From positions 248,001 to 312,000 of the forward strand of contig NZ_FZNM01000003.1 in assembly GCF_900188295.1 (NCBI RefSeq): DNA of 64,000 nucleotides. Direction: 5' to 3'. Made by a program: the position numbers and the translations under genes. This DNA is from Paracoccus sediminis (GTDB taxonomy: Bacteria > Pseudomonadota > Alphaproteobacteria > Rhodobacterales > Rhodobacteraceae). Below, piece after piece: positions 1 to 9,113 of this stretch. Within the stretch, counting starts at the first letter, position 1. Every line of letters begins with the position of its first letter. The notes under the pieces were generated by a model, which was not told the origin of the DNA, did no database searches, and saw only the letters and a program-made list of their open reading frames with translations.

Positions 1-687
1 CGCGGGCTCGCCGGTCTTGGGGCGCAGTTGCCATTCCCAGACGACGCGCGCGACCGGCCCGGCAGGCGTCAGCAGGGTTTCGCGGCGTTCGGGCTGGGTA
101 AAGCTTATCAGCCAGGGTTCGGACAGATCCGGGCGCGCGGGCAGTTGATGGGCCAGCGTGCCCAACGCCTCGATGGTGACGCGGCGGGTCAGGATCTCGT
201 CCTTTTTCAGCGTTCCCGGATCCGTGGACAAGTCGTCCGTCAGGGTCAGCTTGCGGGCCGACAGCGGCGGGGCCTTGGCGGGAAAGGGCTTGACGGCCAA
301 GGTGACGGGCGGTGCGGTCACGACGGTTTCGGCCCGTTGGCCGTCGCCCCGGACATAGGTCAGGCGATTGTCGATGGGTCCGACCGTCACCGCGCCGGCG
401 CGGCGGGGAAACAGCGCGATCTTGCGTTCGAATATCTGCAACAGCCGCCCGTTCACACGTTCCTTGTGCCAGTCGTCGCGCGCGATCTGGATCCAGTCGT
501 AATCGGGCGAATTGGGAAACTCCATGTTCTCGAGCGAGACGGTCAGGTCGTATTCGCCGCGGATGGTCAGTTCGACCATTTCCGACACGACGGGATTGCC
601 GTGATCGTGCAGCACCATCAGCCGGGCATCCTGCGCGACGGCTGCGGCGGCCAGGATCAGCCAGACCAGGACCGCGCGGATCACCAT
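1..687 (-). CDS. batD: BatD-like protein, N-terminal part (cut by window edge)
   Basis: Last gene seen of the MoxR/Bat operon; only its first 229 codons lie in the window. Read on the minus strand from ATG at 687, it begins with a signal peptide (hydrophobic stretch VLVWLILAAAAVAQ, residues 6-19) and continues as a beta-rich extracytoplasmic region, as expected for BatD/oxygen-tolerance proteins. The ATG overlaps the stop of the upstream TPR gene by seven bases, so translation is probably coupled. BatD proteins are membrane-anchored partners of the VWA proteins BatA and BatB; their molecular role is not well settled. The family call rests on operon position and overall character, not on a diagnostic motif. 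The C-terminal membrane anchor would lie outside the window. Confidence 0.75.
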   Translation of the reverse strand, partial: MVIRAVLVWLILAAAAVAQDARLMVLHDHGNPVVSEMVELTIRGEYDLTVSLENMEFPNSPDYDWIQIARDDWHKERVNGRLLQIFERKIALFPRRAGAVTVGPIDNRLTYVRGDGQRAETVVTAPPVTLAVKPFPAKAPPLSARKLTLTDDLSTDPGTLKKDEILTRRVTIEALGTLAHQLPARPDLSEPWLISFTQPERRETLLTPAGPVARVVWEWQLRPKTGEPA

Positions 688-1292
688 GGGTCGCCCTCCT
701 CGGGGCGGATCAGGCCAAGACGGGCGCGGCGGTCGAATTCGGCGCGGATCCGCAGCTTCAGGAATTCGCCGGGATCGTCGACGATGGTGTCCAGCCATTG
801 ATCGGTCGCGGCCAGCCCCTTGGCGTCCAGGCGCCGTTCCCATTCCGGTCCCGACAGGTTCGCCAGAAGGTCGGCGATCTCGACATCGCGGGACAGTCCC
901 CCGGCCCCGCTGATCCGTCCCGGCACCGAGGATTCGCCGCGCTCGGGCGGATACATCGCGGCCACCAGATCGCGGTTGCGCCGCGCCTGTTCGTCAGCGG
1001 GATTGGCAAACAGCATCGCATCGAAATAGGCGACCGACAGCGGGTAATCGCCCGTCGCAGCCAGGGACAGCCCCCGGTTGTAGGTCTGCGAACGCCCTGC
1101 CTGGGCAAAGGCCGCGTCCGCCGCCGGAAAGTCGCCCAGGCGATACAGCGCCACACCGCGCGTCGCGGGATCCGACAACAGCGCGGCGGCAGGACCGTCA
1201 AGCCCGACATGCAGCGCCAGACGGCCAAGCGCCTGGGGTCCAGCCAGGGCAAGGGCCGCAAGTCCCGCCAAGGCGATCAGGACGGGCTTCAT
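681..1292 (-). CDS. TPR-repeat protein of the Bat operon
   Basis: A 203-residue protein with an N-terminal hydrophobic segment (residues about 3-22) that is either a signal peptide or a membrane anchor. It is followed by a TPR-like helical stretch (about 47-115) with typical pairs such as ALYRLGDF-AADAAF and YNRGLSLAATGDY. In many proteobacteria the Bat cluster carries a TPR protein, separate from or fused to BatB, thought to scaffold protein contacts on the periplasmic side. The start at 1292 overlaps the end of the second VWA gene by four bases (ATGA), and its own stop overlaps the BatD-like start. The very long open frame extending upstream is a shadow of the VWA gene. Confidence 0.8.
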   Translation of the reverse strand: MKPVLIALAGLAALALAGPQALGRLALHVGLDGPAAALLSDPATRGVALYRLGDFPAADAAFAQAGRSQTYNRGLSLAATGDYPLSVAYFDAMLFANPADEQARRNRDLVAAMYPPERGESSVPGRISGAGGLSRDVEIADLLANLSGPEWERRLDAKGLAATDQWLDTIVDDPGEFLKLRIRAEFDRRARLGLIRPEEGDPW

Positions 1293-2188
1293 TCCCGCCG
1301 CCTCAACATGACCAGCAGGGGCGGCAGGGCCAGCATCGCCAGCCAGGGACCAAGATCGCGGTATTGCAGCGCCTGCAAGACCGGATCGCGCACCGATCCG
1401 CCGCTGCGGGCAAGGCGATCGGCCATGCGGTCGGTGGCGTCCCAGGCCATGACCTCGCCGCCCCGCACCAGTCGCGCAAGGGCGCCGTCGGGTGCGCCGG
1501 GGGCGTCGGCCGCACGCCCCGTCAGGCGCAGCGCCCACAGCCGGACGCCCCGATCCGCCAGCCGGTCGGCCTCGGCCACGGCCTGCACATCGACGCCCCC
1601 GCCGTCCGAGATCAGCACAAGATCGGCGCGCGGCAGGCCCGCCAGCATCTGCGCGGCCATGCCGATGGCGGCCGCCGGGCGACTGCCCTTGCCGGGCATG
1701 GTGCCGGCGTCCAGAACGCCGATCTGGGTTTGCAGGGTTCCCACGTCCAGCGTCGGCGCGGCGGCCGTGAAGGCCTTGCCCGCATACAGAACCAGGCCGA
1801 CCGGCCGCCCGGACAGCGCCTGCGACAGCCCGGCGGTGGCCAGCCGGGCCTGATCCAGCCCCGGCCCCTGCGCGACCGAGGGCGACAGATCCACGGCCAG
1901 AACCACCGCATCGGCCTGCGCCAGCACCGGGGCATCGGACCGAGGCAGCGCCGGGCCGGCCATGGCCGCGATCAACAGGCCCAGCGTCGCGGGGGCCAGC
2001 AGCCGCTGCCATCGGGGCTGGCGTCCGCCCAGATGCCCCAGCGCCTGCATGGCGTGCAGCATGTCGCGCCCCATGACGCGTTCCCATCCCCCGGCATCGG
2101 GCAGACGTGTCAGGCGGATCAGCGCCAAGGCCGCCACCGCCAGCCACGCCAGCAGCCACCACGGGCGCAGCAGGATCAGCCCGTCCAT
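1289..2188 (-). CDS. batB: VWA-domain membrane protein, BatB-like
   Basis: A 299-residue protein with membrane segments near residues 8-26 and 66-80, then a von Willebrand A domain whose metal-binding motif is DLSPS (residues 100-104), preceded by the strand AVVLAV. A C-terminal membrane segment (WLAMLALPPLLVML) precedes the stop. This is the BatB layout: VWA domain held at the membrane between helices. I chose ATG 2188 because it puts the first membrane helix right after the start and overlaps the preceding VWA gene by only 13 bases; a longer open frame upstream has shadow-like composition. It probably works with BatA and the MoxR ATPase as a metal-dependent assembly or chaperone complex; the substrate is unknown. 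Confidence 0.82.
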   Translation of the reverse strand: MDGLILLRPWWLLAWLAVAALALIRLTRLPDAGGWERVMGRDMLHAMQALGHLGGRQPRWQRLLAPATLGLLIAAMAGPALPRSDAPVLAQADAVVLAVDLSPSVAQGPGLDQARLATAGLSQALSGRPVGLVLYAGKAFTAAAPTLDVGTLQTQIGVLDAGTMPGKGSRPAAAIGMAAQMLAGLPRADLVLISDGGGVDVQAVAEADRLADRGVRLWALRLTGRAADAPGAPDGALARLVRGGEVMAWDATDRMADRLARSGGSVRDPVLQALQYRDLGPWLAMLALPPLLVMLRRRE

Positions 2189-3123
2189 CCGCGCCGCCCC
2201 CCTGCGATCAGCGCCAGGCACAGCGCGGCCACGGCGGCGGGCCAGACCCACAGGGGCTGCCACAGCCGCATCGGCGGACGGTCCGAGGGGTTCGGTTCGA
2301 GCGCGTCGAGGCTTTGCGCCACCGCCTGCAAGTCGGCCGTGTCGCGGACCCGGAAACTTTCGCCCCCCGCGGCGGCGGCCACGGCGCGCAGGGTCGCCAC
2401 ATCCACGGCGTCGCGGGACCGGGGCTGATTTTCCAGATCCTCGGGGCCAAGGGCGATGGAATGGATGCGGATGCCGTGGCCATCGGCCAGCCGCGCCGCA
2501 TCCACCGCCGGGACGGTGCCCGACGTATCCACCCCGTCCGACAGCAGCACGATCACCCGGCTTGGCGCATCGCTGCGCGACAGGCGCTTGGTCGCCAGGC
2601 CCAGACCGTCGGAAATGGCGGTGCCGCGCCCCGATATGCCGATCTGCGCTTCTTCTATGGCGCGGGCCACGGCCTCGACGTCAAAGGTCAGGGGGGCCGC
2701 GAAATAGGCGCGTTCGCCAAAGATCACCAGTCCGATCCGGTCCCCCCGCCGCGCCGCGACAAAGGCCGAGGCCGTCCGCTTGACCGCATCCAGCCGGGTG
2801 ACGGGCCGGTCGTCCAGAACGAAATCCTCTTTCAACATGCTGCCCGAAAGGTCGATGACCATCACGATGTCGCGGCCCGACGCGGGAATGACATCGCTGG
2901 CGATCTCGATCCGTGGGCCGGCCAGGGCCACGACCAGCGCGGCCCAGGCCAGACCGGCCAGCCAGGGGCCGCGCACCCGCGCGCCCCCGGTAGGTCGCGC
3001 CGCCTGCCACAGATGCGCGGGCACCATCAGCGCGGGCCGAGGCACCGCAAGGGGCGGCAACAGACGCCGCAGCACAAGAGGCAAGGGCAGCAGCAGAAGC
3101 AGCCAGGGCCAGGCCAGGCTCAT
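2176..3123 (-). CDS. batA: VWA-domain membrane protein, BatA-like
   Basis: A 315-residue protein with two N-terminal membrane segments (about 5-24 and 54-70) and a VWA domain with a full metal-ion-dependent adhesion site: DLSGS at 91-95, a conserved Thr at 168 (GRGTAISDGL) and LLSDG at 193-197. A C-terminal helix lies near 285-305. These features and its place directly before a second VWA gene fit BatA. The start at 3123 overlaps the stop of the DUF4381-like gene (ATGA). Upstream codons in the same frame are arginine/alanine-rich noise. The Bat cluster was first linked to aerotolerance in Bacteroides; in proteobacteria it is more generally tied to envelope stress. Confidence 0.87.
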   Translation of the reverse strand: MSLAWPWLLLLLPLPLVLRRLLPPLAVPRPALMVPAHLWQAARPTGGARVRGPWLAGLAWAALVVALAGPRIEIASDVIPASGRDIVMVIDLSGSMLKEDFVLDDRPVTRLDAVKRTASAFVAARRGDRIGLVIFGERAYFAAPLTFDVEAVARAIEEAQIGISGRGTAISDGLGLATKRLSRSDAPSRVIVLLSDGVDTSGTVPAVDAARLADGHGIRIHSIALGPEDLENQPRSRDAVDVATLRAVAAAAGGESFRVRDTADLQAVAQSLDALEPNPSDRPPMRLWQPLWVWPAAVAALCLALIAGGRRGWTG

Positions 3124-3455
3124 CGGCGGGCCCGGCGCAGGGCGGCGCGCGTGATGGCGTCGTCGTCGGGGGCGGGTGCGGCGCCATAGGCGGCGGGCCG
3201 CAGGGGATCGGGCAGCCGGCCCAGAATCCGGGCGACGGCCAGGATCCGGTCCTGCGGCGGCATTCCGCGCGTGGCCAGAATCCGGGCGCGGCGCGACGGC
3301 CGGCGCCCCATCAGCGGGCGCAGCACCAGGGCGGCCAGCAACCCGGCCAGGATGCCGATCCCGACAAGGGCCAGGATTTCGCGCCAGCCCAGCACCGCCA
3401 TGTCCAGCGGCAGGCGGGGCGGGTTCAGTTGTTCCAGCAAATCGTCGCGCGTCAC
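3120..3455 (-). CDS. Small membrane protein, DUF4381-like
   Basis: A 111-residue protein with a short cytoplasmic or periplasmic N-terminus containing LNPPRLP, one strong membrane helix (WREILALVGIGILAGLLAAL, about 24-43), then a basic helical tail rich in Arg. Proteins of this size and layout, labelled DUF4381, sit between the DUF58 and BatA genes in many proteobacterial MoxR clusters. The start is GTG at 3455, which overlaps the DUF58 stop as GTGA. No catalytic motif is visible; a structural role in the membrane complex is an inference from position. Confidence 0.72.
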   Translation of the reverse strand: MTRDDLLEQLNPPRLPLDMAVLGWREILALVGIGILAGLLAALVLRPLMGRRPSRRARILATRGMPPQDRILAVARILGRLPDPLRPAAYGAAPAPDDDAITRAALRRARR

Positions 3456-4288
3456 GGCATGACCTCGATCGCGATGGCGCCAAGCGCGCGCAGCCGGGCC
3501 AGGCCGGGGGCCAGGTCGGGGGCGAGCAGGCGGGCGGTGCGGCTGTGCCCGCCGCCGCTGATGCCCAGGACGCCGCGCGGCGGCTGGATTTCGGATTCGT
3601 CCAGGATCAGCGCCACCGTCAGGACGCGGCGGCGGGCCAGCGCGGCCAGCACGGATTCCGCCCCCTGCCAGCCGTCCGGCCCGGTGGCGACCAGGATCCG
3701 CCCGCCTTCGGGCGACAGGCGCATGGCGCGGGCCATCCCCCCGGCCAGGGGGACATCATCGGCGGGGGCGGCCAGCGCCGCGTCGTGCTGCCGGGCAAGG
3801 GCGGCGCACAGAGAGATCATCGGCCCGTCGCCGCCGCTGCCCGCGATCTCGGCCGGGCGCGGACCGGCGATCATCAGGGCCGCGACCGATCCGCCGCGCA
3901 GCGCCACGGGCCAACCTGCCTGCACCAGATGCCGCGCCGCGCGCACCGACCGCAGCGCGGCCCCCGTGCCCCACAGCATCGGCGCGCGGAAATCGGCGAC
4001 CAGCAGGATCGTGTCGTCGCGATCCTCGTGCAGGCTGCGGATATGAGGCTGTCCGGTGCGCGCGGTCGCCGCCGGATCCATGCGGCGGGGGTCGTCGCCC
4101 GCGACATAGGCGCGGATTTCGCGCAGGTCCATGCCCGCACCGGCCAACCGCGCCGGAACCGCGCCCGCGCGCCGGGTCAGCGGGCGGTGGCGCATCCGGG
4201 CCGCCGCCTCGTCGCGCAGGCTCATCAATTCGGTGGCGGTCAGGCGGATGCCGGGAACATCGGGAACGCCCGCGGGCACCGCTACCAC
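3452..4288 (-). CDS. DUF58 domain protein of the MoxR operon
   Basis: A 278-residue cytoplasmic protein with the DUF58 signature region (DLREIRAYVAGDDPRRMDPAAT, about 52-73): the conserved Arg/Asp pattern followed by a VWA-like fold. DUF58 proteins pair with MoxR AAA+ ATPases. The best start is GTG 4288, which overlaps the moxR stop as GTGGTAG and places the protein in a translationally coupled position; an in-frame ATG about 20 codons later (MSLRDEAAARM) is a possible alternative. The much longer open frame upstream is antisense-like to moxR coding sequence and is rejected. Confidence 0.8.
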   Translation of the reverse strand: MVAVPAGVPDVPGIRLTATELMSLRDEAAARMRHRPLTRRAGAVPARLAGAGMDLREIRAYVAGDDPRRMDPAATARTGQPHIRSLHEDRDDTILLVADFRAPMLWGTGAALRSVRAARHLVQAGWPVALRGGSVAALMIAGPRPAEIAGSGGDGPMISLCAALARQHDAALAAPADDVPLAGGMARAMRLSPEGGRILVATGPDGWQGAESVLAALARRRVLTVALILDESEIQPPRGVLGISGGGHSRTARLLAPDLAPGLARLRALGAIAIEVMP

Positions 4289-5241
4289 GGGCGCACCTGG
4301 GTCAGGATGTCGGCCACAAGGCTGCGGCCGGTCCGGCCTTCGCCGCTGGCCGACCAGGCGGGGATCAGGCGGTGCGACAGGGCGTCGGCGGCCAGCGCCT
4401 CGGCATCCTCGGGCAATCCATGGTCGCGGCCGTGCAGCCAGGCCCGCGCGCGGACCCCGGCGGCCAGCGCCAGCGTGCCACGCGGCGACACCGGGTGTTC
4501 CACCCATTCCGCCACCGCGCCCCCGGCCCGCGTCGCCATGACCAGCCGGACGATGAAATCCTTGAGCGCGGGGGCCAGATGGATCCGCGCCACCTCGGCC
4601 CGCGCGCGGGACAGATCGGCGGCGGTGACGGCGGTGCCCCGCGGGGCGACGTGGGACAGCGCCTCGGCCTCGACCAGATCAAGGATCGCGCGTTCTGCTT
4701 CGGCCCCCGGCAGATCCAGACGCAGATGCAGCAGGAAACGGTCCAGCTGCGCCTCGGGCAGGGGGAAGGTTCCTTCGTGTTCGATGGGATTCTGTGTCGC
4801 TACCACCATGAAGGGATCGGGCAGCGCGCGGGTGGTGCCGCCCGTCGTCACCTGCCCTTCGGCCATGGCCTCCAGCAACGCGGACTGCACCTTGGGGGGG
4901 GCGCGGTTGATCTCGTCCACCAGAACCAGGCTGTGAAAGATCGGGCCGGGGATGAAGTCGAATCCGCCGGTTTCGGGCCGGAACACCTGCGTGCCGGTCA
5001 GGTCGGACGGCAGCAGGTCGGGCGTGCACTGGATGCGGGCATGGCTGCCCGGCAGATGTGCCGCCAAGGCCTTGACCGCGCGGGTCTTGGCGATGCCCGG
5101 CGGGCCCTCGATCAGGACATGCCCGCCCGCCAGCAGCGCGATCAGCAGCCGTTCGACCAGCCGGTCGTGGCCAATCAGCGTCGCACCGATCTCTGTTCCC
5201 AGGCGGCGGACCGCATGGGCCTGTCCACGGTGATCGTCCAT
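4282..5241 (-). CDS. moxR: MoxR-family AAA+ ATPase
   Basis: A 319-residue ATPase, the usual size for MoxR. Walker A is GPPGIAKT (46-53); Walker B is in LVLVDEINRAPPKVQSALLEAM, whose DEINRAPPK stretch is a MoxR hallmark; the sensor region contains VATQNPIEHEGTFPLPEAQLDRF. It is the first gene of the operon and probably supplies ATP-driven remodelling for the VWA proteins. ATG 5241 is chosen because an AAGGGGGG ribosome-binding site lies just upstream; the open frame extends another 33 codons without a better site. The SURF1 gene ends 118 bases upstream, so a separate promoter is likely in between. Confidence 0.93.
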   Translation of the reverse strand: MDDHRGQAHAVRRLGTEIGATLIGHDRLVERLLIALLAGGHVLIEGPPGIAKTRAVKALAAHLPGSHARIQCTPDLLPSDLTGTQVFRPETGGFDFIPGPIFHSLVLVDEINRAPPKVQSALLEAMAEGQVTTGGTTRALPDPFMVVATQNPIEHEGTFPLPEAQLDRFLLHLRLDLPGAEAERAILDLVEAEALSHVAPRGTAVTAADLSRARAEVARIHLAPALKDFIVRLVMATRAGGAVAEWVEHPVSPRGTLALAAGVRARAWLHGRDHGLPEDAEALAADALSHRLIPAWSASGEGRTGRSLVADILTQVRPW

Positions 5242-5340
5242 CGCATCCCCCCTTGGCGCTGAACGGATCCAGTCTGCCGGTCGAACGCCCGGCGATCCAG
5301 CGCGAAAGGCGGATTTTTCCTGCCACTTTGGTCTGAACAT

Positions 5341-5355
5341 CCCGCCCCTGGCGGG
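5341..5355 (-). terminator. Short GC hairpin after the SURF1 gene
   Basis: A perfect 6-bp inverted repeat, CCCGCC and GGCGGG with a 3-base loop, starts five bases after the SURF1 stop on the minus strand. No T-run follows, so it could be a weak terminator, an RNA 3' end stabiliser or chance in GC-rich DNA. Confidence 0.3.
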
Positions 5356-5359
5356 AAAG

Positions 5360-6049
5360 TCACCCGTGGCCGCGGATGGCCCGGACGGTCAGAAAGGCCA
5401 GCCCGCCCGCCAGGACGAACCACGTCAACGCATAGGACAGGTGGTTGTTGCGAAAGGCCACAACCGTCAGCCCGCCGATGGGCTGCCCCCCGCCGGTCGG
5501 ACCGGCATCGATGAAATAGGGCGCGACATCATCAAGGCCAAGCGACGCGGCAATGGCCGCCGTGTCGCGGGAATACCACCGCCCGCCTGCGGGATCGTTG
5601 GCGCGCAGGAACGCGCCGTCCGGTTGGGACAGGCGCAACAGGCCGGTCACGGTCTGCGGTCCCGCCGGCAAGGGGCGGTCGTCGCGGCGGTCCCAGGCGA
5701 CAAACCCCCGGTTGACGAGGATCGTCCAGCCCGCATCGATGGCCAGAGGCGTCATTACCCAGAATCCCGATCCGCGGCCTGTGACGGCCTGCACCAGCAC
5801 GTCGCGGTCCACCGCATAAGTCCCGGCCACGCTGACGCGGCGGTATTCGGCATTCCCGGCAGTCAGGTCCGGCCATTCGGCAGGCCCCGGCGCGGGCACG
5901 GGGTCTGCGGCGATCCGCGCATCGACGCGGGCGATCAGGTCGGTCTTCCAGGCCAGACGCTGGATCTGCCAGACGCCAAGCGCCGTCAGCGCCAGACACA
6001 CGATTCCCGCCGCCGCAAGAACCGCGACGGTGCGGCGGGCGGAGGTCAC
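5360..6049 (-). CDS. SURF1 family oxidase assembly protein
   Basis: A 229-residue protein with the two-helix SURF1 topology: one helix near the N-terminus (VAVLAAAGIVCLALTALGVWQIQRL, about 8-32) and one near the C-terminus (SYALTWFVLAGGLAFLTV), flanking a periplasmic domain with ILVNRGFV, a conserved SURF1 strand. SURF1 proteins help deliver or keep heme in haem-copper oxidases. The start is GTG at 6049, overlapping the cyoD stop (GTGA), so it is the last gene of the cyo operon and most likely dedicated to the quinol oxidase. The longer open frame with an ATG at 6118 would overlap cyoD heavily. Confidence 0.9.
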   Translation of the reverse strand: MTSARRTVAVLAAAGIVCLALTALGVWQIQRLAWKTDLIARVDARIAADPVPAPGPAEWPDLTAGNAEYRRVSVAGTYAVDRDVLVQAVTGRGSGFWVMTPLAIDAGWTILVNRGFVAWDRRDDRPLPAGPQTVTGLLRLSQPDGAFLRANDPAGGRWYSRDTAAIAASLGLDDVAPYFIDAGPTGGGQPIGGLTVVAFRNNHLSYALTWFVLAGGLAFLTVRAIRGHG

Positions 6050-6462
6050 GAATCCAGGCCCAGGGCCTCGTGGTTCATCTGCGGCATCATGTTGGTGTTC
6101 AGATGGAACATCACCCACAGCGATCCGGCCAGCATGATGATGACCACGACCACCGTGAAGATCAGCGCCATCATCGTCCAGCCTTCGTCGCTGCGCGTGT
6201 TCATGTGCAGGAAGAAGATCATGTGGACGACGATCTGGACGATCCCCAGGCCGACCACGACCGCCACCGTCAGCAGACGGCTTTCGAAGCCCCCGCCCAT
6301 CACCACGGCAAAGGGAATGGCCGTCAGGATCACCGACAGCACAAAGCCGGTCATGCAGGATTTGAAACTGCCGTGGTCATGCCCGTCGTCGTGGCGATCG
6401 GCATGGGCTTCGGCACGGCGTTCGGCGCGATGCTTGTCGCCCTGGGCTTCGATCGAGGTCAT
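6046..6462 (-). CDS. cyoD: Cytochrome bo3 quinol oxidase subunit IV
   Basis: A 138-residue protein with a His/Asp-rich N-terminal tail (about 10-32), then three membrane helices, including the family-typical QIVVHMIFFLHMN region. It is longer than E. coli CyoD (109 residues), mainly through the charged tail and a short C-terminal extension. Subunit IV supports assembly of the catalytic subunit's CuB site. ATG 6462 overlaps the cyoC stop by four bases. The long open frame reaching 7380 is a shadow of cyoC. Confidence 0.92.
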   Translation of the reverse strand: MTSIEAQGDKHRAERRAEAHADRHDDGHDHGSFKSCMTGFVLSVILTAIPFAVVMGGGFESRLLTVAVVVGLGIVQIVVHMIFFLHMNTRSDEGWTMMALIFTVVVVIIMLAGSLWVMFHLNTNMMPQMNHEALGLDS

Positions 6463-7079
6463 CGGACCATCCCCATCAGATAGACAAAGGTGAAGACGCC
6501 GATCCAGATCACGTCCAGGAAATGCCAGAACATCGACAGGCAGCCCAGCCTGCGGCGATTGGCCCCGGTCAGGCCCCGCTGGCGGACCTGGATCATCAGC
6601 GTGACCATCCACAGGCAGCCAAAGACGACATGCAGCCCATGGGTGCCGACCAGCGCGAAGAAGGCCGACAGGAACGCCGAACGCTGCGGCCCGGCGCCCA
6701 GGTGGATCAGATGCTGGAATTCGTAGATCTCGATCGACAGGAACAGCAGGCCGAAGACCAGCGTGACGGCCATCCATCCCAGCGTGCCGCGCACGTTGCC
6801 GCGCACCATGGCCAGCATGGCAAAGCCATAGGTGATCGAGGACAGCAGCAGAAACGCCGTGTTCAGCGCGACCAGTTTCAGGTCGAACAGATCCTGCGGC
6901 CCCGGACCGGCCGCATAGCTGCCCCCCAACACCCCGAAGACGGCAAAGAGGACCGCGAACATCAGGCAGTCGCTCATCAGATAGACCCAGAAGCCGATGC
7001 TGGTGGACGCACCTTCGTGGTGGTGATGCGGCTCGACGTCCCAGTAATCGCCCGGAGCCTGCTGGTGGACGGTGCTCAT
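6459..7079 (-). CDS. cyoC: Cytochrome bo3 quinol oxidase subunit III
   Basis: A 206-residue, five-helix protein (E. coli CyoC has 204 residues). Family segments include FWVYLMSDCLMFAVLFAVF near the N-terminus, GTHGLHVVFG in the middle and WHFLDVIWIGVFTFVYL at the end, the heme-copper oxidase subunit III pattern. It begins three bases after the cyoB stop. It stabilises the proton uptake region of subunit I in the inner membrane. Confidence 0.95.
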   Translation of the reverse strand: MSTVHQQAPGDYWDVEPHHHHEGASTSIGFWVYLMSDCLMFAVLFAVFGVLGGSYAAGPGPQDLFDLKLVALNTAFLLLSSITYGFAMLAMVRGNVRGTLGWMAVTLVFGLLFLSIEIYEFQHLIHLGAGPQRSAFLSAFFALVGTHGLHVVFGCLWMVTLMIQVRQRGLTGANRRRLGCLSMFWHFLDVIWIGVFTFVYLMGMVR

Positions 7080-7082
7080 GGC

Positions 7083-9101
7083 TCAGGCCCCCCGCGCCAA
7101 AGGGTGCGCCGCAAGCTGACGGTCGCGGACGGCTTCGGTCGCGCGGATGTCCTCGGCCGGGATGTGATAATCGCGGGCATAGTCGAAGGTGTGCAGGACC
7201 GCGCCGATCACCAGCCCCGCAAAGGACAGGACCGCCAGCCACCAGATGTACCAGACAAGCGCAAAGCCGCAGACGGTCGCCAGGCCGGCGATGACGACGC
7301 CGGATCCGGTGTTCCGGGGCATGTGGATCGGCCTGTACGGCGCCTTGGGCCGCGTCTGGCCGTGACGCTTCATGTCCCACCAGGTGTCAAGGCCATGGCT
7401 GACCGGCGTGAAGGCAAAGTTGTAATCCGGCGGGGGCGAGGACGTGGCCCATTCCAGCGTCCGTCCGTCCCAGGGATCGCCGGTTTCGTCGCGCAGCCGG
7501 TCGCGGCGCCGGATCGACACGCCGAACTGGACGAACATTGCCCCGATGCCGATGGCGATCAGGACCGCGCCAAAGGCCGCGATGCCGAACCAGATTTGCA
7601 GGCCGGGATCGTCGAAGACCCGCATCCGGCGCGTTACGCCCATCAGGCCCAGGATGTACAGCGGCGCGAAGGCCGTCCAGAAACCCACGACCCAGAACCA
7701 GAACGACACCTTGCCCCAGAACACGTCCAGTCTGAAGCCGAAGGCCTTGGGCCACCAGTAATTGATCGCCGCGAACAGGCCGAACAGCACGCCGCCGATG
7801 ATGACGTTGTGGAAATGCGCCACCAGGAACAGCGAATTGTGCAGCACGAAGTCGGCGGGCGGCACCGCCAGCAGCACGCCCGTCATGCCGCCGATCACGA
7901 AGGTCAGCATGAAGGCGATGGTCCACATCATCGGCAGTTCGAACCGGATGCGGCTGCGGTACATGGTGAACAGCCAGTTGAAGATCTTGGCCCCCGTGGG
8001 AACCGAGATAATCATGGTCGTGATCCCGAAGAACGAATTGACCGACGCCCCCGACCCCATCGTGAAGAAGTGGTGCAGCCAGACCAGATAGGACAGGATC
8101 GTGATGCAGACCGTCGCATAGACCATCGAGGCATAGCCGAACAGCCGCTTGCCGGTAAAGGTCGCCACGACCTCGGAATAGACGCCGAACAGGGGCAGGA
8201 TCAGGATATAGACCTCGGGGTGGCCCCAGATCCAGATCAGGTTCACATACATCATGGCGTTGCCGCCAAGGTCGTTGGTAAAGAAGTTCGTTCCGACGTA
8301 CCGGTCCAGCGTCAGCAGCACCAGGGTCGCGGTCAGCACCGGGAATGTCGCCACGATCAGGACGTTGGTGCACAAGGCGGTCCACGTAAAGATCGGCATC
8401 CGCATCATGGTCATGCCCGGCGCGCGCATCTTGACGATGGTGACCAGCAGGTTGATCCCCGACAGCGTGGTCCCGACCCCTGCGATCTGAAGGCCCCATA
8501 TGTAATAATCCACGCCGACATAGGGGCTGTAGCCGATCCCCGACAGCGGCGGAAAGGCCAGCCAGCCGGTCTGCGCGAATTCGCCCACGAACAGCGACAT
8601 CATGGTCAGGGCGGCGCCGCCGACGGTCATCCAGAACGAAAGGTTGTTCAGGAACGGAAACGACACATCCCGCGCCCCGATCTGCAACGGCACAAGATAG
8701 TTCATCAGGCCCGTGACGAAGGGCATGGCCACGAAGAAGATCATGATGACGCCGTGGGCCGTGAACACCTGGTCGTAATGATGGGCGTTCAGATAGCCTT
8801 CGGATCCGTTGAAGGCCAGAACCTGTTGCAGCCGCATCATGAGGGCGTCGGCGAAACCGCGCACGAACATGACCAGGGCCAGCACGATGTACATGATGCC
8901 GATCTTCTTGTGATCGACCGAGGTGAACCATTCCCTCCACAGCCAGCCCCACAGCCGGTGCTTGTGCAGCATCCACAAAACCGCGGCGCCGCCGATGGCC
9001 ACCACCACGCCGGCGGCCCAGACGATCGGATCCTGGGGAACGGCGTTCCAGTCCAGGCGTCCCAGCAGGAAGGTGGTGGGAATCTCAGTCGGTATCGCCA
9101 T
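7083..9101 (-). CDS. cyoB: Cytochrome bo3 quinol oxidase subunit I
   Basis: Catalytic heme-copper subunit, 672 residues (E. coli 663). All metal ligands are present with a constant +10 offset from E. coli: H116 and H431 (low-spin heme), H294 with crosslink Y298 and H343/H344 (CuB), H429 (heme o3). The E. coli quinone-site residues R71, D75, H98 and Q101 are matched by R81, D85, H108 and Q111, which supports quinol rather than cytochrome c as donor. The protein reduces oxygen to water and pumps protons. It lies 12 bases downstream of cyoA. Confidence 0.97.
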   Translation of the reverse strand: MAIPTEIPTTFLLGRLDWNAVPQDPIVWAAGVVVAIGGAAVLWMLHKHRLWGWLWREWFTSVDHKKIGIMYIVLALVMFVRGFADALMMRLQQVLAFNGSEGYLNAHHYDQVFTAHGVIMIFFVAMPFVTGLMNYLVPLQIGARDVSFPFLNNLSFWMTVGGAALTMMSLFVGEFAQTGWLAFPPLSGIGYSPYVGVDYYIWGLQIAGVGTTLSGINLLVTIVKMRAPGMTMMRMPIFTWTALCTNVLIVATFPVLTATLVLLTLDRYVGTNFFTNDLGGNAMMYVNLIWIWGHPEVYILILPLFGVYSEVVATFTGKRLFGYASMVYATVCITILSYLVWLHHFFTMGSGASVNSFFGITTMIISVPTGAKIFNWLFTMYRSRIRFELPMMWTIAFMLTFVIGGMTGVLLAVPPADFVLHNSLFLVAHFHNVIIGGVLFGLFAAINYWWPKAFGFRLDVFWGKVSFWFWVVGFWTAFAPLYILGLMGVTRRMRVFDDPGLQIWFGIAAFGAVLIAIGIGAMFVQFGVSIRRRDRLRDETGDPWDGRTLEWATSSPPPDYNFAFTPVSHGLDTWWDMKRHGQTRPKAPYRPIHMPRNTGSGVVIAGLATVCGFALVWYIWWLAVLSFAGLVIGAVLHTFDYARDYHIPAEDIRATEAVRDRQLAAHPLARGA

Positions 9102-9113
9102 CGCGGGCCTCGA

